A stretch of 7,887 nt of DNA from an uncultured Flavobacteriales bacterium. GTDB lineage: Bacteria > Bacteroidota > Bacteroidia > Flavobacteriales_D > Crocinitomicaceae. The notes beneath the pieces are model-generated. The model was not told the DNA's origin, did not search any database, and saw only the letters and a program-made list of their open reading frames with translations. Both the position numbers and the translations under genes were made by a program. The DNA is taken from the NCBI GenBank assembly GCA_903899795.1, contig CAIUKX010000346.1:1-7887 (forward strand), written 5' to 3'. This document shows, piece after piece, positions 1 through 6,114 of the stretch; position 1 is the stretch's first letter, and every line of letters begins with the position of its first letter.

Positions 1-606
1 CAACACCGTGCCGTAAAAGCTGGGAAAAATATATTAATAACCGATTATCAATCTTTGTTTTACGACGACTTGGTGATGCCAGCGGGTAACTTGAGAGAAT
101 GGAAATCCGGACGAAAAAGAGCTGATTGGATTATCGTCTCAAAATCACCCCAATATTTAGATGAAAATCAGAAAAAAAACACAGTACAAAAACTAAAATT
201 CAATCCATCTCGTGTCTTTTTTTCCTCTATTATTTACGGCCTATCAATTCCTTTTGGAAAGACAATAGAATCAGACATTAAGCACGTATTACTGGTGACA
301 GGAATTGCCAACTCTAAACCATTATTACATGAATTACAATCAAAATTTGAAGTGGAATCCATCTCATTTTCTGATCATCACAATTTTACACTCGATGACA
401 TAGAAACAATTCACCAAAAATTTGGTACTTTTGCCCCCGACCGAAAAGCAATTATTACGACAGAAAAAGATTTCATGCGATTATCGGAATTAATTGAAAC
501 ATCGGACATAAAAAATTACCCGTGGTACTATCAACCCATCGAGGTAAAAATTGACAGAGAAGAAATTTTTAATAACTTAATATATCAATATGTTGACACA
601 ATTTAA
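1..606 (+). CDS. lpxK: Tetraacyldisaccharide 4'-kinase LpxK, C-terminal part (5' end off window)
   Basis: LpxK phosphorylates the 4' position of the lipid A tetraacyldisaccharide on the inner face of the inner membrane (Raetz pathway). The frame is open from base 1, so only the last 201 codons are present and the P-loop half lies outside the window. The visible part begins with the family segment QHRAVKAGKNILITDY and continues with MPAGNLRE, RADWIIVSKSP, VTGIANSKPLL, the FSDHHNF motif and ITTEKDFMRL near the C-terminus, all in the order expected for LpxK. The His pair in SDHHNF is the region that supplies a catalytic His in characterised LpxK enzymes (from memory). A TTG at 55 could be read as a start, but the conserved residues upstream of it show it is internal. 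The stop (604-606) lies 17 nt inside the next gene, implying translational coupling. lpxK next to a purine nucleoside phosphorylase is a recurrent arrangement in Bacteroidota, from memory. Confidence 0.93.
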   Translation, partial: QHRAVKAGKNILITDYQSLFYDDLVMPAGNLREWKSGRKRADWIIVSKSPQYLDENQKKNTVQKLKFNPSRVFFSSIIYGLSIPFGKTIESDIKHVLLVTGIANSKPLLHELQSKFEVESISFSDHHNFTLDDIETIHQKFGTFAPDRKAIITTEKDFMRLSELIETSDIKNYPWYYQPIEVKIDREEIFNNLIYQYVDTI

Positions 607-1402
607 AGAATCCGTTCAATACATTCAATCAAAAACAAACGTACAACCTACAATCGGTATTATTCTTGGAACTGGTCTGGGAGGATTGGTAAAGGAAATC
701 AAAGTGATTGATGAAATTGAATACAAAAACATTCCTAATTTCCCTGTGTCAACTGTTGAAAGTCATTCCGGAAAATTAATTTTCGGAGAATTGGGTGGAA
801 AGAAAGTCGTTGCTATGCAGGGTCGTTTTCACTACTATGAAGGTTACGATATGAAACAAGTTACTTTCCCTGTGAGAGTAATGAAATTGTTGGGAATCGA
901 ACGTTTGTTTGTTTCCAATGCTTCAGGAGGGGTAAATCCCGATTTCGAAGTAGGTGAAATCATGATCCAAAATGATCATATCAACCTCTTCCCTGCTCAC
1001 CCGCTTATCGGCAAGAATTTTGATGAATTAGGACCTCGTTTCCCAGACATGAGCGATCCGTATGATGCTGAAATGATTGAATTAGCGAAAGCAATTGCTG
1101 CTGAAAACAACATCCGTGTTTCCGTAGGAACATATGCAGGTTTAACAGGGCCAACTTTGGAAACTCCGGCTGAATATGGATATGTTCGTGCTATTGGTGC
1201 GGATGCTGTTGGAATGTCAACCGTTCCTGAAATTATCGTTGCACGACACATGAGTATTCCTTGTTTCGCGATTTCAATCATCACTGATTTAGGTGTTCCT
1301 GGAAAAATCCATAAAGTAAGTTTACAGGATGTAATCGATGTTGCTAATCGTCAAGAACCTAAAATGACCTTAATAATGAGTCAATTGATTTCTCGTTTAT
1401 AA
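590..1402 (+). CDS. Trimeric-type purine nucleoside phosphorylase (PNP/MTAP family)
   Basis: This is a cytoplasmic enzyme that cleaves purine nucleosides with phosphate to give the base and ribose-1-phosphate (purine salvage). Its 270 aa are full length for the trimeric family. Motifs seen are GIILGTGLGGL (23-33), ESHSGKL (57-63), AMQGRFHYYEGY (75-86), SNASGG (109-114), RFPDMSDPYD (150-159), GPTLETPAEY (187-196) and GADAVGMSTVPE (203-214). By analogy with human PNP, the phosphate-site residues T28, R79, H81, A111 and S210 and the base-binding E191 are present. Three substrate contacts differ: L190 (human F200), D233 (human N243) and L245 (human H257). Asp at the 243 position and a hydrophobic residue at the 257 position resemble 5'-methylthioadenosine phosphorylase, so the preferred substrate is uncertain, although overall similarity is to PNP. 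The start is the ATG at 590, inside the end of lpxK, with no Shine-Dalgarno sequence. gatB follows 7 nt after the stop. Confidence 0.93.
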   Translation: MLTQFKESVQYIQSKTNVQPTIGIILGTGLGGLVKEIKVIDEIEYKNIPNFPVSTVESHSGKLIFGELGGKKVVAMQGRFHYYEGYDMKQVTFPVRVMKLLGIERLFVSNASGGVNPDFEVGEIMIQNDHINLFPAHPLIGKNFDELGPRFPDMSDPYDAEMIELAKAIAAENNIRVSVGTYAGLTGPTLETPAEYGYVRAIGADAVGMSTVPEIIVARHMSIPCFAISIITDLGVPGKIHKVSLQDVIDVANRQEPKMTLIMSQLISRL

Positions 1403-1409
1403 TTTTACC

Positions 1410-2867
1410 ATGAATCCTGAAATAAGAGATAAATATGAAGTTGTCATCGGCTTGGAGGTGCATGCTCAAATGCTCACCAAAACCAAAGCTTATTCCAACG
1501 ACATCAATGAATTCGGAGCGGTTCCCAATACCAATGTAAGTGTTGTTTCTCTGGGGCACCCTGGAACACTTCCGATGATGAATAAAAAAACCATTGAATA
1601 TGCTATTCGACTTGGTTTGGCATGTGGATGTACCATCGCTCGCGATCAATATTTTGCACGTAAAAATTACTTTTACCCCGATCTTCCAAAAGGCTATCAA
1701 ATTACTCAGGATAAAACACCTATCTGTACAGGTGGTGCTGTCATTATAAAAACGGAAGACGGAAAAGAAAAATCAATCGGTTTGACACGGATTCACATGG
1801 AAGAAGATGCCGGAAAAAGTATTCACGATGTGGATGTATTTGACACACTTGTCGACTTAAATCGTGCCGGTGTTCCTTTGGTTGAAATTGTCTCTGAACC
1901 GGATATCCGAAGTTCTCAAGAAGCTTATAATTATTTATCGGAAATCAGAAAATTGGTACGTTACCTGGATATTTGTGATGGTAACATGGAAGAAGGTTCT
2001 TTGCGTTGCGATGCCAATGTATCTGTTCGATTGAAAAATGCTCCGGAATTCGGAACTAAGGTTGAAGTAAAAAATATGAACTCCATCCGTAATGTTCAAC
2101 GCGCTATAGAGTATGAAATCATTCGTCAGATTGAAGCTGTAGAAAAAGGAGAAACACTAACACAGGAAACGCGTTCTTTTGATGCTTTAAAAGGAATTAC
2201 TATCTCCATGCGTACCAAGGAAGCAGCTAACGATTACCGTTATTTCCCTGAACCTGATTTACAACCATTGTTTGTAGATCAAAAACAAATCGATTCTATT
2301 CAAGCAGAAATGCCTGCTCTTCCCAGAGATTTATTTTTGAAATACACGAAAGAATTAGGATTATCTGAATACGACGCATATATCCTGACAGATAGCAAAT
2401 CAATTGCTTTGTATTTTGAAGAATTGATTCAATGCACAAAAAACTATAAGTCGGCTGCAAACTGGATTATGGGAGACGTAAAATCTTACTTGAACCATAA
2501 TGGTTTGGAGATCGAACAATTCCCGATTTCACAGGAACAACTGGCTGCTTTGATCAAATTGATCGATGATGGTAAAGTGTCTTCAACTGTAGCTTCCCAA
2601 AAAATATTCCCTGCATTGCTTGAAAATCCTTCCAAAAATCCATTAACGATAGCGGAAGAACTCAATGTTATTCAGGAATCGGATGAAAATTCAATCTTGC
2701 AATACATTCAGCAAGTCATTGACCAAAATCCGGCAGAAGTTCAACGTTACCGCGATGGTGAAAAACAATTGACAGGATTTTTGATGGGGCAATTAATGAA
2801 ACTTTCAAAAGGAAAAGCAGATCCAAAAGCCTCTAATCAATTACTCCGAGAACAATTAGAAAATTGA
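1410..2867 (+). CDS. gatB: Aspartyl/glutamyl-tRNA(Asn/Gln) amidotransferase subunit B
   Basis: GatB is the tRNA-binding and kinase/transamidase subunit of GatCAB. It activates mischarged Glu-tRNA(Gln) or Asp-tRNA(Asn) with ATP and amidates it with ammonia channelled from GatA. The 485 aa match the usual family length. Diagnostic segments are VIGLEVHAQ (12-20), HPGTLPMMNKK (50-60), RKNYFYPDLPKGYQITQ (84-100), RIHMEEDAGKS (127-137), the signature DLNRAGVPLVEIVSEPD (149-165), EGSLRCDANVSVR (195-207) and DYRYFPEPDL (275-284). E16, H18 and the acidic residues of HMEED and VPLVE correspond to the family's metal/transamidase site. The helical tail domain (about 345-485) ends with GFLMGQLMKLSKGKADP, typical of the GatB/YqeY tRNA-binding domain. 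The first ATG after pnp is the only sensible start. gatA and gatC are not in the window, so the complex is encoded at separate loci. Nothing appears truncated. Confidence 0.97.
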   Translation: MNPEIRDKYEVVIGLEVHAQMLTKTKAYSNDINEFGAVPNTNVSVVSLGHPGTLPMMNKKTIEYAIRLGLACGCTIARDQYFARKNYFYPDLPKGYQITQDKTPICTGGAVIIKTEDGKEKSIGLTRIHMEEDAGKSIHDVDVFDTLVDLNRAGVPLVEIVSEPDIRSSQEAYNYLSEIRKLVRYLDICDGNMEEGSLRCDANVSVRLKNAPEFGTKVEVKNMNSIRNVQRAIEYEIIRQIEAVEKGETLTQETRSFDALKGITISMRTKEAANDYRYFPEPDLQPLFVDQKQIDSIQAEMPALPRDLFLKYTKELGLSEYDAYILTDSKSIALYFEELIQCTKNYKSAANWIMGDVKSYLNHNGLEIEQFPISQEQLAALIKLIDDGKVSSTVASQKIFPALLENPSKNPLTIAEELNVIQESDENSILQYIQQVIDQNPAEVQRYRDGEKQLTGFLMGQLMKLSKGKADPKASNQLLREQLEN

Positions 2868-2871
2868 TAAA

Positions 2872-4053
2872 ATGAAAAAAATATTTCTATACAGTACTTT
2901 GCTGGTGATAGCTAGTCTCGCTTCCTGCAGCGGTGGTAAAAAAACAGTCGAAGATGATCCGAATACAGATATCATCGAAAACTTCCGAATCAGCGGAACC
3001 ATTGAAGGTGCAGATAATATCAGCCTCCATTTGGAAGCGATGAGTCCACAAGGTACTATCACAGTTGCCGAATGTACAACAGATGCCGACGGTAATTTTG
3101 ACATGTTGAACAATATTCCTGATATGGGAATTTATCAGTTGAGATTGGGAGATGATCAAGAAAGTGTACTTACACTTCCCTTGGTGCCACAGGACAATGT
3201 AGAATTAAAGGCGGCTTTTGCCACATTTCAATCCGCTCCTGATTTTAGCGGTACAGAATGGTCTGAAAGTTTGAATAAATATTACGGATTATTCAGTCAG
3301 TTTATTGAAAAACAAAAAAATCTAGCTTCACAGCAAGGAAAAGTTCCTGATGAAGAATTGATGCAAAAATACCTTGATCTCCGTAAACCTATTGATGCTT
3401 TCTGTCTCAAAAGTGTCGAAGCAAATCCGGGAAATCCAGCCAACATTTTACTTACTTCTTTTCTTACACCCAACATGGGATTCAAGGATTGGGACCCAAC
3501 GTATTTAACAACATTAAAGAAAATGAGTGCTGCCTATATGAGTCGATATAAAAAATCACCTATCGCTCAAAAAATGGCTGAACAAGTTTCTCAAATTGAA
3601 ATCGGATACGAGCAATTTAAGGTTGCAAACTCAGGAAATCAAATGGCACCTGAAATTGCATTAAACAATCCTGAAGGAAAACAAATTACGTTATCATCTC
3701 TTCGTGGAAAATATGTCTTGATCGACTTTTGGGCATCATGGTGCGGACCTTGCCGAAAAGAAAATCCAAATGTTGTAAAACTTTACAACACCTATAAAGA
3801 CAAAGGTTTTACAATTCTTTCAGTTTCTTTGGATGATAATGTCACCAACTGGAAAGAAGCAATTAAAGCTGATGGTTTAGTCTGGCCGAATCACGTCAGT
3901 GATTTATTGGGATGGAAATCAAAAATGGTTCAATTGTACGGTTTTCAAGGAATTCCTTATACAGTATTAGTTGACAAAGAAGGAAAAATTATCGAAACGG
4001 GATTACGTGGAGAAAGTTTGGAACAAAAATTGAAGGAACTCATCAAAAATTAA
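2872..4053 (+). CDS. TlpA-like thiol-disulfide oxidoreductase, lipoprotein, with DUF4369 N-domain
   Basis: This is a predicted periplasm-facing lipoprotein of 393 aa that exchanges thiols and disulfides. The N-terminus has a basic start, a hydrophobic stretch and a lipobox LASC with lipidated Cys19, followed by a linker rich in Gly, Lys and Asp. Residues about 37-115 fit the DUF4369 beta-rich domain common in Bacteroidota TlpA homologues (FRISGTIEGADNISL, then GNFDMLNNIP). A helical, charged region follows (about 130-250). The C-terminal AhpC/TSA-thioredoxin fold (about 256-393) contains FWASWCGPCRKENP with the redox CGPC at 291-294 and the cis-proline at P362 in GIPYTVL. The start ATG lies 4 nt after the gatB stop. 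The next gene, 4 nt downstream, is a paralogue. The physiological partner is not visible here; reduction of periplasmic thiols or a stress role is inference from the family. C68 and C178 are additional cysteines outside the active site. Confidence 0.9.
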   Translation: MKKIFLYSTLLVIASLASCSGGKKTVEDDPNTDIIENFRISGTIEGADNISLHLEAMSPQGTITVAECTTDADGNFDMLNNIPDMGIYQLRLGDDQESVLTLPLVPQDNVELKAAFATFQSAPDFSGTEWSESLNKYYGLFSQFIEKQKNLASQQGKVPDEELMQKYLDLRKPIDAFCLKSVEANPGNPANILLTSFLTPNMGFKDWDPTYLTTLKKMSAAYMSRYKKSPIAQKMAEQVSQIEIGYEQFKVANSGNQMAPEIALNNPEGKQITLSSLRGKYVLIDFWASWCGPCRKENPNVVKLYNTYKDKGFTILSVSLDDNVTNWKEAIKADGLVWPNHVSDLLGWKSKMVQLYGFQGIPYTVLVDKEGKIIETGLRGESLEQKLKELIKN

Positions 4054-4057
4054 TCAA

Positions 4058-5170
4058 ATGCGCAAACTATTTTCCATTCTTACGCTTTTCGTTTCTTTGA
4101 ATTCGATCGCTCAGAAACCAATTCAAGTGAATGTTTCCGGTAACATCTTCAACACAACCGAAGATTCGATTAAAATCTCTCAGTTTTACGGAACTCATTA
4201 TGTGGATCTTCTATCCGTCAAATTGGCGAAAAATGGTGATTTTTCAATAAAAGGAAAACTTCCAAATCCCGATTACTATGTATTAAGACTTGGAAAAACA
4301 CACCTCAATATTATTTTACGAGAAGCAAGCAGTGTAAAAATATACGGGGATGGCGCGAACATTAACTCTTTCAGCAATATAGTTGGTTCGGATGAAAGCG
4401 TCAACATGAATGAATACATTAAAATTCTTACAGAATGGAATCAAAAACAAGATTCTGCCCGTGCTTTACTTCAACTACACCCGGAACAACAAAACGATGT
4501 CAACATGTCGATGCAAAGGGAATTCAATACATTCCAAAGCAATCGCCAGCAATTCATCGCAAAGAATCCCAATTCACCTGCCCTTTTACCTGCCTTATCA
4601 TCTATTGATCCTGACAGAGAATATGCAGTTTATGAATCCGTTGTAACACAATTAGTATCTTCCTTTCCGGATTCACCAACCATTAAAGAAGTGAACAAAA
4701 ATTTCCTTCAAATAAAAGCAAGGAAAGATGCTGCTAATATGTTTGCAAGCGGAAAAGCTGCACCAGATTTCACTGAATTAAAAACGGATGGAAAAACAAC
4801 GATGAAACTTTCTGACTTGAAAGGCAAAATTGTCCTACTGGATTTTTGGGCTTCTTGGTGTGGACCTTGTCGTCGTGAAAATCCTAATGTGGTTAAGCTC
4901 TACGAAAAGTACAATACAGACGGATTCACTGTAATGAGTGTTTCTTTGGATACTGATAAAGAAAAATGGTTAGCAGCCATAAAACAAGATAATTTAATCT
5001 GGCCCAATCATGTTAGTGATCTAAAAGGGTGGTCTAGTGCTGTGGGAAGAGCGTATCAGGTTTCAGGAATTCCTTTTACCGTATTATTAGACAAAGAAGG
5101 CAACATCATCAAAACCAACTTGAGAGGTCCGGAATTAGAAGCGGAGTTACAACGAATTTTTGGTCATTAA
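4058..5170 (+). CDS. TlpA-like thiol-disulfide oxidoreductase, secreted periplasmic, with DUF4369 N-domain
   Basis: This 370-aa paralogue of the preceding gene has the same domain order: DUF4369-like beta domain (about 22-105, including VNVSGNIF and NGDFSIKGKLP), a helical middle (about 115-225) and an AhpC/TSA-thioredoxin domain (about 232-370). The redox site is FWASWCGPCRREN, with CGPC at 268-271 and cis-Pro P339 in SGIPFTVLLD. Unlike its neighbour it has no lipobox. Its signal peptide (MRKLFSILTLFVSLNSIAQ) looks like signal peptidase I type with cleavage after about A18, so it should be soluble in the periplasm. Blocks identical to the neighbour include DFWASWCGPCR, ENPNVVKLY and WPNHVSDL, which indicates tandem duplication. 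The ATG lies 4 nt after the previous stop. It is the last gene of the co-directional run and is followed by a terminator-like structure. The specific substrate is unknown. Confidence 0.9.
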   Translation: MRKLFSILTLFVSLNSIAQKPIQVNVSGNIFNTTEDSIKISQFYGTHYVDLLSVKLAKNGDFSIKGKLPNPDYYVLRLGKTHLNIILREASSVKIYGDGANINSFSNIVGSDESVNMNEYIKILTEWNQKQDSARALLQLHPEQQNDVNMSMQREFNTFQSNRQQFIAKNPNSPALLPALSSIDPDREYAVYESVVTQLVSSFPDSPTIKEVNKNFLQIKARKDAANMFASGKAAPDFTELKTDGKTTMKLSDLKGKIVLLDFWASWCGPCRRENPNVVKLYEKYNTDGFTVMSVSLDTDKEKWLAAIKQDNLIWPNHVSDLKGWSSAVGRAYQVSGIPFTVLLDKEGNIIKTNLRGPELEAELQRIFGH

Positions 5171-5244
5171 AGGTAGGATGTGATCATCATCTGTCAGCCT
5201 TCGATACATCCCGACTGAAGTCGGAACATTCAGCCCGACTTTTT
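5171..5244 (+). terminator. Terminator-like nested hairpins after the tlpA pair
   Basis: AAGTCGG (5218-5224) pairs with CCGACTT (5235-5241) as a 7-bp stem with a 10-nt loop, followed by further T residues to 5244. That is the layout of a rho-independent terminator for the upstream operon. The same AGTCGG can instead pair with CCGACT at 5211-5216, giving a competing upstream hairpin. The stretch from 5171 to 5210 shows no coding potential and no motif I can name. Both pairings are read directly; termination activity is inferred. Confidence 0.5.
5207..5240 (+). repeat. Short direct repeat flanking an inverted copy (CCCGACT / AGTCGG / CCCGACT)
   Basis: CATCCCGACT (5207-5216) and CAGCCCGACT (5231-5240) match at 9 of 10 positions. 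The inverted copy AGTCGG (5219-5224) lies between them. The middle copy can pair with either flank but not both, so the two helices are mutually exclusive. Confidence 0.6.
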
Positions 5245-5282
5245 AATTAAACATTAACATCCAAAATTAAAAATTGATAAAA

Positions 5283-6065
5283 GTGTCAGACAGCATAAGA
5301 AAACATATTTATTTCGCATCCGACTTTCATCTGGGAACTCCTACCTATGAAAAAAGTTTGGAACGTGAGAAACAAGTTGTTGCCTGGCTTAATCATATTC
5401 AACCGAATGCTAAAGAAATTTTTTTAGTCGGAGATATTTTTGATTTTTGGTTTGAATATAAACATGCCATTCCCAAAGGTTTTGTAAGGTTACAAGGCAA
5501 AATTGCTGAACTAACAGATGCAGGAATTCCAGTACATTGGTTTACCGGAAATCACGACATGTGGATTTTCGATTATCTGCCCAAAGAATTAGGGATTCAA
5601 TTGTATCGTGAACCGATCACCCGAAAATTTGGAAATAAAACATTCTATATCGGTCACGGTGATGGCCTCGGTCCAGGTGATCGGTCTTATAAACTTCTCA
5701 AAAAGATTTTCACCAATAAGCTTTGTCAATGGAGTTTTGCCCGACTTCACCCTAATTTCGGAATTTGGCTGGCGAACCTATCTTCAAAGTCTAGTCGTGC
5801 CAAAACCGGTAAAAACGATGAAAAATTCTTAGGAATTGACAATGAATGGTTGGTGACCTACAGTAAAGAGATTCTGACAAAAGATCATTTCGACTATTTC
5901 ATTTTCGGACACAGACACTTACCACTTCAAATTGAATTAAATCAACAATCTATCTATTACAATATTGGCGATTGGCTGCATTATTTCACCTATCTTGAAT
6001 TTGACGGCGAAACTGCTATTCTAAAAAAATGGGACAATGGGGAAATTTCGGATTATTTTAAATAA
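5283..6065 (+). CDS. lpxH: UDP-2,3-diacylglucosamine pyrophosphatase, LpxH-type calcineurin-like phosphoesterase
   Basis: The enzyme hydrolyses UDP-2,3-diacylglucosamine to lipid X and UMP on the cytoplasmic side of the inner membrane, the fourth step of lipid A synthesis. The metallophosphoesterase motifs are complete. Numbered from the GTG start they are SDFHLG (D14, H16), GDIFDFWFEY (D51), GNHDMW (N90, H91), IGHGDG (H125) and FGHRH (H210, H212). KKIFTNKLCQWSFARLHP, after the HGDG motif, matches the cap region of Bacteroidota LpxH-like proteins. No ATG exists between the in-frame stop at 5268-5270 and the first motif. I choose GTG 5283 (260 aa) over TTG 5274 (263 aa) because GTG is the more common alternative and is preceded by AAATTGATAAAA, much like the AAATTGATAAA before the lipoprotein gene at 2872. 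No promoter of the Bacteroidota TAnnTTTG type was found upstream. Being a paralogue with another nucleotide-lipid substrate is possible. Confidence 0.87.
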   Translation: MSDSIRKHIYFASDFHLGTPTYEKSLEREKQVVAWLNHIQPNAKEIFLVGDIFDFWFEYKHAIPKGFVRLQGKIAELTDAGIPVHWFTGNHDMWIFDYLPKELGIQLYREPITRKFGNKTFYIGHGDGLGPGDRSYKLLKKIFTNKLCQWSFARLHPNFGIWLANLSSKSSRAKTGKNDEKFLGIDNEWLVTYSKEILTKDHFDYFIFGHRHLPLQIELNQQSIYYNIGDWLHYFTYLEFDGETAILKKWDNGEISDYFK

Positions 6066-6068
6066 TTC

Positions 6069-6114
6069 AATAATCTTGTAGAGACAAGTCGCGACCTGTC
6101 CCTATAAGGTTATT
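6069..6114. repeat. 46-nt near-perfect palindrome between convergent genes; probable bidirectional terminator or dispersed palindromic element
   Basis: Bases 6069-6114 fold back on themselves around the central GTCGCGAC (6088-6095). Of 23 opposed pairs, 19 are Watson-Crick, 2 are G-T wobbles (6078/6105 and 6074/6109) and 2 are mismatches (6082/6101 and 6087/6096). The outer arms are AATAATCTT and AAGGTTATT; the inner arms begin GTAGAGACA and end TGTCCCTAT. It fills nearly all of the 48-bp gap between the stop of the lpxH-type gene (6065) and the stop of the opposing M61 protease gene (6114), and its last base is in that stop codon. Palindromes with GTAGAGAC...GTCTCTAC arms recur between genes in Bacteroidota and cyanobacteria, from memory. 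No clear T-run follows on the + strand, so terminator function is inferred from position. Confidence 0.65.

Noticed and set aside
55..57. TTG at 55 as the start of an lpxK-like gene
   Set aside because: The frame is open to base 1 and conserved LpxK residues precede it, so the gene is cut by the window edge.
997..1700. Two antisense open frames (997-1284 and 1359-1700, - strand) across pnp and gatB
   Set aside because: They lie opposite strongly conserved genes, contain no recognisable motif and are explained as shadows of the coding frame.
2856..3485. Three antisense open frames opposite the lipoprotein TlpA gene
   Set aside because: They overlap a confidently identified gene, overlap each other and lack domains or a plausible start context.
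4410..4646. Same-strand out-of-frame 78-codon frame inside the second TlpA-like gene
   Set aside because: It is fully embedded in a real gene with no family motif; composition is as expected for a shifted frame.
2860..5170. A dedicated redox-translation system linking GatB with the TlpA proteins
   Set aside because: GatB is cytoplasmic and the TlpA-like proteins carry export signals; adjacency alone does not support a joint function.
5608..5832. Same-strand 74-codon frame inside the lpxH-type gene
   Set aside because: It overlaps the HGDG region of the real enzyme and has no independent support.
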